Below are positions 11,501-23,206 of a stretch of 64,000 bases of DNA, piece by piece; position 1 is the first letter of the stretch; each line of letters starts with the position of its first letter. The notes below the pieces were generated by a model that had not been told where the DNA came from, did not search any database, and saw nothing but the letters and a program-made list of their open reading frames with translations. The stretch is from Diaporthe sp. PMI_573 (taxonomy: Eukaryota; Ascomycota; Sordariomycetes; Diaporthales; Diaporthaceae): positions 248,001 to 312,000 of the forward strand of contig JAJTUP010000024.1 of the NCBI GenBank assembly GCA_021399435.1. The letters are read 5' to 3'. A program made the translations under genes and the position numbers.

Positions 11501-12380
11501 TCACCAGTTCTTCTCCAGCAAAACCCTCTGGATCGTTCTCTCAAGACCCTTGACCAAGCCCATCAAATCGGATGGCCGAGAAGCCGTCGGGATACCGTGG
11601 CCGCTCATGTGTACAAACACGGCTCTATTCTTCTCCTCGCATATTGGAACCACATCGTGATTCCCAATGAACCCCTCGGTGTCGTTGCTGCCCCAGAAAT
11701 GAGCTGTGGGAATCCGGATGCAAACGCCGTCCGTTTCAGCGCTCAAGCGGCGGTCCTCCCCGGACTCGAGAGCAACGAAATCCCATGGCTGGCCACAAGA
11801 CAAAAAGATTGCACACTTCAGCCTGGAACCACTTCCTGACGTTTTGGAGGCTGGTAGAAGGCCCCGGAACTCCGCGGCAAGTAAAGTCGCTGCTAGAGCG
11901 CCCCCCTGGGAGAATCCAATGATACCATCAAATGGGCCTTCTGAGTCCAGATACTCAGCCAGATCAAGCACCGCCTGATGAATACTTTGCAGTGTGCAAT
12001 CGAAGTATGAGTAGCAGGCTTCTTGTTTGCCAAAAGCTTCTTCGATGCCGCGAGCCGGGGGCCAGACGAATTGGCCTTCCACAAATTCAAACTCGTGGTT
12101 GTTGTCAAGATGAAAGCGGATAGAAGCTGTGGGTGCCATGCGGTCAGAGCCTGGAGCAAAAATTCCAGCAACAGTACGGCAGGTATTGTGTGGAGCGGGA
12201 CAATGTCAATGGTTGAACGGACAGAGTTGTGCCTCGAGGATCTGTTTACAAGATTCCGATCAGCATCTCATGCCAGTGCCAGAAATCCCGAAGTCTGCGG
12301 CTGATTCGGATAGGTGCCCCAGTCTCATCAAGACGAACCTCACTGCTTGTGCCAATTCCGTGCAAACACAGGAAGCGCAT
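11501..12380 (-). CDS. FSH1-family serine hydrolase (LovG-like)
   Basis: Predicted 228-aa hydrolase from three exons: 12380-12339, a 19-nt micro-exon 12241-12223, and 12126-11501. The introns (97 and 96 nt) are GT-AG. Exon 1 gives the family N-terminus MRFLCLHGIGTSSE and the micro-exon supplies ILEAQL. Exon 3 then continues with SIRFHLDNNHEFEFVEG. The catalytic triad is visible as GFSQGG (Ser93), FWGSNDTEGF (Asp169) and SGHGIP (His197). Length fits the family (about 220-280). LovG, an FSH1 protein, hydrolyses the product from a highly reducing PKS in the lovastatin pathway. The gene lies 1.5 kb from the PKS start and is transcribed divergently, so release of the PKS product is a reasonable inference. 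The micro-exon model rests on frame and motif continuity only. Confidence 0.85.
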
Positions 12381-13904
12381 CTTGATTAAAAAAGTGTGTC
12401 GTGTGTGGTAAGTTCGTTAAAATGTGCTTCAACCCTCATTCTCAAATCGTCAAGCAATAAAAAGAAGCGTGACTTCAGTCATTCTTGTAAGAATTCTCAG
12501 AAGTCCTCACAGGGCTGCAATCCGGCATTTAATTTCACAAGCGCTCAAACACGGTGAATAGCCTACTACAACTCCACCGGGATCGCAAATGTTAGCTCGT
12601 ATGTACCTTTTGCTACCTACGGATTCGCGATTCTCGACCCACCAGGTCACACCTTGCCCATTGTGCTTAGGAAAGCGACTTAAGCGACTTTGGGGAAGAA
12701 GTCACAATTAACGTTTGGATCCCGGCGAAGGCGTACATACGGATACAGTTTTTCGGGCAGTGTCTGATCCACAATACGCAAAAAGGGGGGCGTCCCTCAC
12801 CGTACATCTTACTGTACTCGTGGGGTGATTGATTCGTTACGTATTGACTTGTCAGTTATTTGGCCCCCACCCGCTGGCAGCGACAGGGACCCCTCGCTGG
12901 AGCAGCTTACTGTGTATACGGCTAAATTTCCCGTCCAGGCCAGCCCTAACTAAATGGGTGTTGGTGCAGCCTAAGTCAGCCCATCTAGCTACAGAGTTGA
13001 CCTACTTCAGTTTAACATTCCCTTTCATTATGAACTTTTAATACACTGAGATAAAGTTATAGTCTTTATACCCCATTAAATTAAATTCTATGGATTTCAA
13101 TAGTTTATAGTCTATTTCAGTTATCTCTTTCAAATAATGCTATAGCGATATAAGTTAAAGGGTAAGAAAGAAGAAAAAAACAAGAAAAAAAACAGGTAGA
13201 GTATTTTTTGATTTGAAAGAAAAAGACAAAGAATTTACTTAGTAGTCTGCTTAGAAATTCAAATATAGGATGGCCCCTTGAAGATAAACAAACTCCATCG
13301 AAAGAATACTTTGTTCCTGGTAGAGTCACTCGGTGCCATGAGTAACTCAGATGTACTATGTACAAATGTACATGACCCACCCATGCACTGTGATTGAGCC
13401 CGTTGGCATTGCAACCCATTGCTGACACTAAGCGGGTCAATCTGTCTTGGGCGCTCGTCTTTGCCCCAATTGTGGCCCCTACATTTTCGTCCGAAAATTA
13501 TGAGATTGGCGTCCATGGTGACACGGAATCCGGATTCAGGCTGTCGGCAGCGCTCCAGGCCGTCCCAAAATGGCTACCAACGACTGTTCTGAAGAGGCAC
13601 TCACAGCTCCAGTACGCGTCTTCAAGATGCTCAAATCATTCATTGTTATATAAGATAAACGGACGGTTCTGGGTGCATTTAATCTGCAAAGATCGAAGAC
13701 TTACGTCGTGATCGGTCTATACAGAGTGTCTCCGGGTTTTTTAGCATCTCTACCCTTTTTACTTTGGATTATTTCTCTTGTCTCTCAACACCATTGTCTT
13801 GACTGAAGCGCCGGATCCTTTGGCCAAGTACATTGCATAATATCTCATTGTCGAGCTTATCTCTCCCGGCAGGTTGAGGTGTTGAGATCTCTTAAATCTT
13901 CATC
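12381..13904. other. Divergent promoter region between hydrolase and PKS
   Basis: About 1.5 kb between divergently transcribed genes, with an AT-rich block at 13010-13270. The short frames present have no family resemblance. It probably contains the regulatory sites of both genes, but no regulator palindrome was confidently identified. Confidence 0.5.
13647..13654 (+). promoter_or_regulatory. TATA-like box upstream of the PKS
   Basis: TATATAAG lies about 250 bp before the PKS ATG. The distance allows for a 5' leader. It is a sequence match only. Confidence 0.35.
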
Positions 13905-16900
13905 ATGGGCTCGATTCCGTACCAGGCTGGTGCTGTACCAGCTTCAGATGATGATATCGCTATCATCGGTTTCTCCTTGAAACTTCCCGGGGAAGCAACT
14001 TCAGCAGACAATTTCTGGGATATGCTACTCGCTGGCCGGTCAGCCGCCAGTGAATTTCCAGCCAACCGCCTCAACCTGAAGGGTCACTACCACCCAGACA
14101 AATCACGTCTTGACCAAATGCCACTCCGTGGCGGGTATTTCCTGAGCGGAGATGTCGATCGTTTTGATGCGCCCTTCTTTTCTATCAGTCCCGCTGAGGC
14201 TGCTTGCATGGAGCCCCAGCAGCGGCACATGCTCGAGACATGCTATCGAGCTCTTGAAAATGGCATGTTTCTTTCTCGCGGGCACAGCCTTCTCTAGTTT
14301 CCACACAGATATTCCTCTGCTCCTTGGCCAGGTCCAGAAACTGACAGCCCGTTTTAGCTGGAATCACTGTATCGCAGTGCTCCGGGACCCGAACTTCGGT
14401 TCACACAGGCAGCTTCACCGACGACTACAGGAGCGTCCTGTTTCATGACAGGCTCGAGGGCCATATGTATGCTGCAACGGGTATAGCAAATTCAATCCTG
14501 GCGAACAGGGTCAGTTGGTTCTTCAACTTGACGGGGCCCAGCCTCAACCTTGACACCGCGTGTTCGTCGAGTATAACGGCTTTGCACCTGGCTTGCCAAG
14601 ACCTGCGCAATGGGGTCACAGACATGGTAAGTGATATATTCCTTGGGCGAGGAGTCATGAATGGCGACGACCGTATACGGTATACAGCGCATGCTGACAG
14701 CGCAAATCGTCTGCCCCAGGGTCTCGTTGGTGGCTGCAACCTCATATACCATCCGGACTACATGGTGATGATGAGCAACATGAGTTTCCTCTCGCCCGAC
14801 TCTCGCAGTTGGAGTCTTGACGAAAGGGCGAATGGCTATGCACGAGGCGAGGGCTTTGGAGTCGCCGTCGTCAAGCGGCTCTGCGACGCGGTTCAGGACG
14901 GGGACACGGTTCGGGCCGTGATTCGCGCGACCCGGCTGAATCAAGATGGAAGGACTCCGGGCCTCACGAACCCGAGTGGGGATGCCCACAAGGCCCTGAT
15001 TCGGGAGGCATATCGAGAGAACAGGATTGACATGGAGCCAACCAGGTTCTTTGAGGCTCATTCCACTGGCAAGTTCCATCGCCTTCATGCTCTCGATGGT
15101 AGCCCACGCTTACCTTGGTTTCACAGGAACCCAGGCGGGTGACCCCACGGAAGCCAATGCAGTTGGGGAGGTCTTCTCCACAGTCCGGTCTGACGATGAT
15201 CCTTTATGGCTTGGTGCTGTCAAGCCCAACGTAGGGCATCTCGAGGCTGGAAGCGGCATGGCCAGCTTGTTCAAGGCCATACTTGTGCTTGAAAACGGCG
15301 TCATACCCCCAAATGCCTGCTTCGAGAAGCTGAATCCGCGCATTGAAGCCGAGCGATTCCACCTCAGGGTTAGTATCCTATTCTCATCACCTTTCAACTA
15401 ACTCACTTTGACATTCGATTTTGCTAGATACCAACCGAGGCTCGTCCTTGGCCTGTACGTGGGCTCCGAAGAATTTGCGTGAGTACTATGTAAATAGCTC
15501 CTAGTCATTAGGATCTTGCTCATTCTTTGCAGGTCAATTCGTTTGGGTTTGGAGGCTCAAATGGAGTCGTGATTCTCGACGATGCATATCATTACCCTCG
15601 ATCAAGAGGACTCACTGTGCCTAATCGAACCAAGCCTGATCCGCCAACTCTGTGTGCGATTCAGGCTATGCGGTCACCGGAGCTTGATAAACCAGCTATG
15701 CAAAGGAAGCAAGACCTCCAAGACCACCCCCACGGGATCCTAGTATGGTCCAGCAACGACGAGGATGGACTCAGGCGTATTCAAGACGACTTGTCAGCAT
15801 TCCTTTCCCACCAACCCCAAGGAAGCCTATCCGTCGAAGATCTCAAGGATGCGGCTTACACTCTCGCAAAACGAACACAACTCACATGGAGACGGTTCGT
15901 CACATATTCCAGCTTATCCGAACTTCACGAGAAGCTGAATTCACCTGGTGGATCTCCCTCTGCTCTCCCCAAGGAAAAGAGCACACGAGATCATAAATGT
16001 GGACTCGTCTTTACCGGGCAGGGAGCTCAATATGCTGGCATGGGTCTTGGTCTCATGTCTTCGTATGGTGTTTTCAGAGAAAGCATGAAGCGCAACCAGG
16101 AGCTCCTGGACGGCATGGGGTGTGAGTGGCGGCTTGATAACTTGATATCCGCGCTCGGCAGCCCAGAATCACAGCGCATCAACGAGCCTCAGTATAGCCA
16201 GCCTTCGTCTACAGCGTTGCAGATTGCACTAGTGGATTTGCTGTGGTCGTTTGGCATCGAACCATCAGCGGTAGTCGGCCACTCCTCAGGCGAGATTGCG
16301 GCGGCGTAAGTACCTCTCTGTGGCCCAAATTTATATCGCTGGTTTCCAGGGCCAACTGACACGGTTCTCAGATATGCTACTGGGGCTTTGTGTCGCGAGA
16401 GTGCCCTGCGGGTTGCCTTTCATCGAGGTCGCCTCGCTTCCGAACTGCGCACGAGGACAGACCGCGCGCTCTCTATGATGGCTGTTGGACTGAGCGCCAG
16501 TGCAGCAGACAGGTATCTTTCCAAGCTCGAAGAGGAATTCGCTGAGAACGGGGGCCGAGATGTCGACATCGCTTGCATCAACAGTCCCAGCAACATCACC
16601 ATGGCGGGTGACGCCAAGCAAATCCAATTCCTGGGGGATCTCCTCCAAGAGCAGGGCGTGTTTGCGCGCAGACTCAACATCGACATGGCTTACCACTCAC
16701 ACCACATGAAACCAATATCTGACGAGTACCGAAGTTGCCTACAGGATCTTCAACCCGACGGAGATCGAAAAAGCTCCACTATAATGATATCTTCCGTCAC
16801 CGGCGCTGCTATTCATCAGGCATCTGATCTGACCTCCCCAGAGTACTGGGTTAAGAACCTGACCAGCACTGTAAGGTTTTCGGATGCCATTTCAACACTG

Positions 16901-19900
16901 AGTGCGCAATCTAGGAGGCAGCGCAAGGTGTTGGGCCGTAAAGCCGGCAGAGACAACGACTTCAAGATATCAGAGCTGGTCGAAGTTGGTCCGCATCATG
17001 CACTGCGAGGGCCTATTCGAGAGTGTCTCGAAGCCATGAATAAGGCAGAAATAATCAAATACTACCCCATGCTGGTACGTCGTCCTACATCCTCAACGTC
17101 GAAACCGCCGGCGTCAGCAACAGGCGACATTTTGACTTTGGCGGGCAACCTCTGGGAGCTGGGTCATCCCATTGATCTTCTCGCAATCAACGACCTCTCA
17201 CGCAATATTCAAAGGGCCCTGAGAGTGGACCTTCCTGAATATCCATTCAACCATTCTCAAGTGCATTGGAGAGAGTCTCGAGTAGCAAGAAACTACCGCA
17301 TGCGAGACACGCCACACCATGATTTCCTTGGTGTGAGAAGCGATGACTGGAATGAGAAGCAGGCACATTGGCGAAACATTGTCAGTGAAACACGACTGCC
17401 GTGGCTGCGTGATCATCGACTTGCGGGACAGTACCTCTACCCTGGCGGCGGGATGGTAGTCATGGCCGTCGAAGCAGCCAGGCAGCTGGTCGATGCAGAG
17501 AAACATCCCAAAGGTCCGTCCAGCTTCGAGCTTAGAGACTTGCAAATCCTCAACGCTTTCCAGTCTATCAAATCATCGGACAGTCAAGTCGAAACCAGGT
17601 TCACACTGGTCCCAACGATAGAGAACCCATTATGGTCTCAGTTTCACCTTTTCATATATGAGTCCAACAGTTGGGTTGAAGTTTGTCATGGCCAGATTCG
17701 TGTACATCACGACACCGAGGAAGACGAGGAGGGTGGACATCGAGATAAAGTACACACGCGGTGGAGTCATCATCTCCAGAATTGGAGCACGCAATCATTT
17801 GAGGGCAATTTTTCTAAGAGTCAAGAGGCCTTCGACACCAACACATTCTACGACATCGTGGCGGCACAGAACGATGCCGCCTACGGCCCAGCCTTCCAAA
17901 CCCTCGATGATATTGCTGTGTCATCCGATGGGAGAGTCATGGCCGATATCCATACTCGAAAATGGGCAAAGCACTACGGGGATGAGCATGTATCGCCTCA
18001 CATCATCCATCCAGCGACCGTCGATGGCCTCTTCCAGATGGTCTTCCCCGTCCTGCTGGGCACGGGTGACACAATCTTACCCACCCGCATCGGACGGATG
18101 TGGATCAACGCACACGGCCTCACCGGTCTCTCCCATCGAGGTTTATCCAGGCTCCATGCCCAAGTTGTCTGCAGTCGCAAGGGCGCCCGCGGGACTACCG
18201 TTCGCGCTCGAGTAGTGTCGCCAGATACAGAAGAGCCCTTGCTCGACCTGGAGAACTATGAGTCCACCATTGTGGGAACAAAAGACGCTCAGGACACAGA
18301 GCCGAGAAAACTCTGTGCGACCATGCAGTGGCGTCCGGATGTCGAGGCGATGTCGCGGAACGAGCTGGTCAGCGTGCTTGCAGCTGCCTCATCGCGTGAC
18401 AGTGCAAGTATCCGGGCTCAAACCAAATCCTATATGGATCAGAACTTGGTGCTCCAATACTGTCTTTCGGACGCCATCGTCCGTCTTGAAAGCGAGGCCT
18501 CGCATCGTTCCGACAGTTATAGCCAGGGCATCATCCAATGGGCACGACATCAAACTTCGCGCACCCACCTCATAGAAGACGCTCAGATGGAGCGTATGAG
18601 AATTGATCCCTCATTCAGGAAGAAAATTTTCCGTCAAGTGGCGACTCTTGGTGCAGACGGTGAATTCCTGATAAAACTTGCGGAGAACATCTCGGATATC
18701 ATTCTCGGCAAAGTTGATTCTCGGGAACTTCTGAGCGACGCCTCACTGATCCAAGAGTTCCACAAGTCAATTTTGTCAGAAAGTCCCTGCATTCCGCCTA
18801 TGAAGGAATTTCTGGAGCTGCTAGGGCACAAGAATCCTGCCATGCGAATCCTCGAGCTTCACGGTGGTACCGGGATTTTCACTGAAGTAGTGACTTCGGC
18901 CTTGCTTCATGAGGGGAGGCCAAGATGGTCCAGCTATGATTTTACTGATGCTTCCGCGGACACATTCCCGGAGCTTCAAAAGCGATTCAGGGGAATTTCG
19001 AACTCGATGGAATATCGTATCCTCAATACAAACAGTGACGTTGTAGGACAGGGCTTCGACGAGGCCTCTTATGACCTTGTCGTCACTTGCGGCGTAAGTG
19101 GGGTTCCTGTGCCCTGTCTTTATTCTAGCTCGGTAATTTCGGTCACGTTTTACTGACGCATTGAACACAGGTGCTCCAAAGGATCGAAGACATGGAGAAA
19201 ATCATCCAGACTGCCAGCAAGTTGCTGAAACCGTAAGCACTTCCGTGTTTGTCATGCCAGTCTACCCGTGTAAGCTAACAGTGTAATCCAAAAGCTATGG
19301 GAGGATCATGTTGTTCGAGACCACAAATCCTGATGCGATTCGGGCTGGCCTGTATGGGGCATTGACACAATCTCTCGGCACCAACACCAGAGCCCAGGAG
19401 AATTATGCGCCTTTTCACAGCACGAAATCGTGGACCGATGCTCTTGAATCCTCGAGTCTTGGGCGATTGGACTTGGTTTTACAAGACTCGATGAACCCGG
19501 AAATCTTCGAGAATTCTCTCGTGATCTCGTCGAAAGCCCCGGCAGCTGAGCACATCGATGCTGTGGATGCATGTACAGCGACGACGACGATTCTCGTGGA
19601 CAACCGGGTCCCCGAGCAGCGAGGTCTTGCCGAAACTCTCCAAATACACCTCAGTCATGGACGTTACGACAAGTCAGTCTGCAGCTGCGTAGATGTGCAG
19701 TCGCTGGCTACGTCAACAGACATCGACCTTGCGCGTTGCATCTGTCTCCTCGACGTGGCTCGACCATTCCTGTTCCATCTCCAGGAACCCGAGTTAGAAA
19801 CACTCAAGCATATTGTTGCCTCCTCAAGTGAGATGCTCTGGGTGTCACAGGGGGGCTCGTCACCTACATCTCCGGAATTCAGCATGATTGACGGATTTGC

Positions 19901-22484
19901 CCGGGTCATACGCGGTGAATATCCCTTGTTGAAGTTCGCAACGCTTGCACTGGCGCCACCAACAGAGGCATCTGATTGCTCCGAATTGATATCAAAGGTG
20001 TGGCATCGAATGCTCAGAACAAGCCACTTAGAGACCGAACTCGAATACCGCCAGCGCGATGGCCAGCTCGAGATTCCGAGGGTCGTCCACTCGGCCGGCA
20101 TGAACAGCGTGATCGCAACACGAAGCAAAGAACGCCATGTGGTGGAGAATTGTAGTTTGAGTGACGCACCACCCCTGGCTCTGCGTGTCAACTCGACCGG
20201 CGCGTTGGACTCGGTATGCTTCAGCGAGGTATCTCAGCAAAGGATCGCTTCTGCACCCCTGCCTGATGACGAAGTCCTGGTCCGGGTTCGGGCTCTCGGT
20301 CTCGACCGCAGGGACTTTCTCATTGCTTCGGGCCGACTCAATGATGAGGGACTAGGTATGCAGTGGTCTGGTACGGTTGTTGAGAGCGGTCCTGCGTCTC
20401 ACTTTCAACCGGGTGACCGCGTATGCGGCATCTCTCCCGAAGGGTTGCAAACTTTGGCGCGCTACAGGAGCACGTCCGTGGCGCTCATCCCTCCGTCTGT
20501 GCCGCAGACAACTGCCGCTTTATTGCCGGTCGCTTCCATCATCGGTCTTCACGCCTTGATCGGTTTCGGAGGTCTCCACGAGGGCGAGCTCGTGCTGGTG
20601 CACAATGCTGCAAGCACCATGGGCCAAGTAGTCGTGCAGATTGCGCAGAGCATGAGTGCAACAGTGATCGTGGTGGCGAAGACACAATGCCAGCGCGAGA
20701 TGCTCGCAAGGGTCTACAAGATACCCACGTGTCAAATCTTCTCGAGGGGGGATCGCCGCATTTTGGACACAACACAAGGTCAAGGAGTGGGCGTCCTCGT
20801 CGCCATATCGCCGACTCAGGAAGAGACAGAAGGTCTTTGGAACTGTGTCGCACCCTTCAGAAGGTTTGTGCACGTCTGCGATGATGAGACAATGACTGCG
20901 TCTGGGAATTTTATTCCAGGCAATGCAGCATTCATTCGCATTAATACTGCCAGGTTTCTCAGGGATTCCCGGGCGTGCGTGTCCATGCTTTGGGCCAGAG
21001 CTGCGGAAATGCTCCGTGGTGGCACGATCTATCCTGTGACGGGTTCAGAGATCCACGCTGCAAAGGATGTAGGAAATGCCCTGAAGTTCTTCTCCAGCGG
21101 TGAAGAAACTGGTGGCAGCATTGTCGAGTTGGGGGACGATGATTTGGTCAAGGTATGTTCTCTATTTCTGCTAGTTATGCAAGTCACCCCACAAACTCAT
21201 CTGACAGAGGATTTAGGCACACTTGATCGTCAAACCTCTTTACCTCTTTGATTCACAAAAGACCTATGTCATCGCAGGCGGCCTAGGTGGCATCGGCCGT
21301 AGCATTGCTCGCTGGATGGCCGAGAGGGGTGCTCGCCATTTGCTGTTCCTTTCGCGCTCAGGGACAACCAGGCAAGAGGCACGAGCACTCCTAGAGGAGC
21401 TGACTGCTCAGCAGGTGCAGGCCCTTGCACCGCAGTGTGATATCACTGATTTGAAGCAACTTAGGACAGTAGTTGAAGAAGCCTGCAAGCAGATGCCTCC
21501 GATTAAAGGGTGCATCCAAGGAGCGATGGTGCTGCGAGTACGTCCCAATCCCGCTTTTCCACAGATAATTATTTGCTTCCGTGCACAGATGCTCATAAAT
21601 GACAGGATTCTATTTTCGAAACCATGACCTGGGATGATTGGTCAACAAGCGTGAATCCCAAGGTACTCGGCTCATGGAATCTACACCTTGTGATGCCCTC
21701 TGGTCTAGACTTTTTCACCCTATTGTCCTCTATCTCATGCATCCTTGGGGGCGTTAGTCAGTCCAACTACGCCGTAGGGAATTCATACATGAATGCATTG
21801 TGTCGGTACCGACATTCAATCGGCGAACGAGGCACCAGTGTCCCCAACTTGGGAATGATGGTAACCGAAGGTGTCGTGTCCGAGAGCGAGAAATTGCTGT
21901 CGACAATGCGAAACATGGGCATGTTCATGGAGATCCAGCATGAGGAAATGTTTGCCCTATTGGAACAGTATCTGCGACCTCAACAAACATCACTAAGCAG
22001 TAGTGAAGACGGGGACGCTCAGCCGATCTTCGGGATACAATTGCCCGCCGCCATGAAGGCAGCTGGAAAAGGACTCCCTCACCATCTGACGCAAACCATG
22101 TTCAGGCACTTCCACTACATGGATACAAAGGTGCAAAGCGACCATGGCAAGGCCTTGTCTGACGGCCATGTTGACTTTGCGTCTGTCATTCGCACTACAA
22201 ACACGACAGAGCAGGTAGCCACGCACATGACTGAGTGGCTCAGAGCAAAGATGTCACAGGTGCTGGGTCTGGCTGTTGAGGATATCGATGTCGATAAACC
22301 CATTAGCGCCTATGGCATTGATTCTCTGATTGGAATGGAAATACGTAATTGGTTCGAGAAGGAGCTTGGGGCAAAGATCGCGATTTTCGAGCTGCTCAGT
22401 GCCAACACAAATATGGCGGACTCCTGCAAAACTGCTGCAATGAGGACTAATCTCAGAAGCAAGCAAGTAGTGGGTTCAGTTTAA
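13905..22484 (+). CDS. Highly reducing type I polyketide synthase
   Basis: Eleven exons (13905-14262, 14358-14626, 14720-15068, 15127-15368, 15428-15478, 15533-16305, 16372-19093, 19171-19232, 19295-21152, 21217-21537, 21606-22484) encode about 2627 aa. Domain order is KS (Cys188 in DTACSSS; His323 in EAHSTGT; NVGHLEAG), AT (GHSSG, Ser674), DH (HRLAGQYLYPG, His1029; Asp1232 in HPATVDGLFQ), cMeT, ER, KR (GGLGGIGR; Tyr2390 in NYAVGNSYMN) and ACP (GIDSL, Ser2575). It would iteratively build a reduced chain and has no release domain. The cMeT motif I reads ELHGGTG, and the usual NVLHAT is GVLQRI, with Gln at the His position. The ER nucleotide motif reads HNAASTMGQ instead of the usual AGGVGQ form. 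Both domains are therefore probably weak or dead. Introns 1 and 3 need GC-AG splicing (GCATGT, GCAAGT). Exon joins restore conserved motifs throughout, so KS, AT, DH, KR and ACP look functional. Confidence 0.92.
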
Positions 22485-23206
22485 CTCGGACAAACGAAGG
22501 TACTTAGGGTTTACACCAATCAGACAAATATTCGTTCAAAGACTTACTACGTCTGTCAGTTGATACATTATCCTTTTGTTTCAGAAGTCGAGACTCTTCG
22601 GCTTCGAAAATTTAAAATGTCTAAAGTAGGACGCTTACCGTGACCACCGAGGGCTAGCAGCTACGCGTGCTTCAGTCTGCATAGGTACACAACGAAATGG
22701 ATCGAAGTATTGTCAAGACTGAAGCCATTCTGCCTTCAGGAACCCAGGTATTCTGGTACTGCCAGCCGTGAACAAGTCTTACCGAAGTGTGTGTCAAGAG
22801 AAAGGAGGCATGATGACAGACGAAGATGCCAGTTGGTTGGGCGGGCGGTGCAAAAGGAACAACAGCGTGTGTGCCTAGAGAGGTGTGTATATGAGCTGAC
22901 AGCTAGGGTACCCATGCACATGGCCATGTCTTCGCAGGCAACTTGTTAGAACCAACACCAAATTCAGATGACGCTCATGTATTAACCGGTCGAAGGAATC
23001 TTCCTTCAATGTTTGTTGGTGCAGGGGTCCCACGCCCCTGTACCACCCTTCGGTCAAGACGTTGACTGTCTTTTGCCATCTCTTCCCGCTTTCTCATTTA
23101 TCCTCCAGTCACCATTCATCCTCTTGGCCAGAGGTCCGCTTCAGATCGCACGCTTAAGTCGCTGCATCTGACACAGGTCTTTGTGAACTGCCCCGGCGTT
23201 GTCACC
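22485..23206. other. Intergenic region, PKS terminator and MFS promoter
   Basis: About 720 bp between two genes in the same orientation, with no convincing ORF. The last 220 bp before the MFS start contain two inverted repeats, listed separately. Confidence 0.5.
22993..23045. repeat. Two inverted repeats in the MFS promoter
   Basis: GAAGGAATCTTCCTTC (22993-23008) is a perfect 7-bp palindrome around TC. It is followed by TGGTGCAGGGG (23017-23027) facing CCCCTGTACCA (23035-23045), with one mismatch. They lie 160-215 bp before the MFS ATG. They could be binding sites for dimeric regulators or a hairpin. No known fungal regulator motif was matched. Confidence 0.5.
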
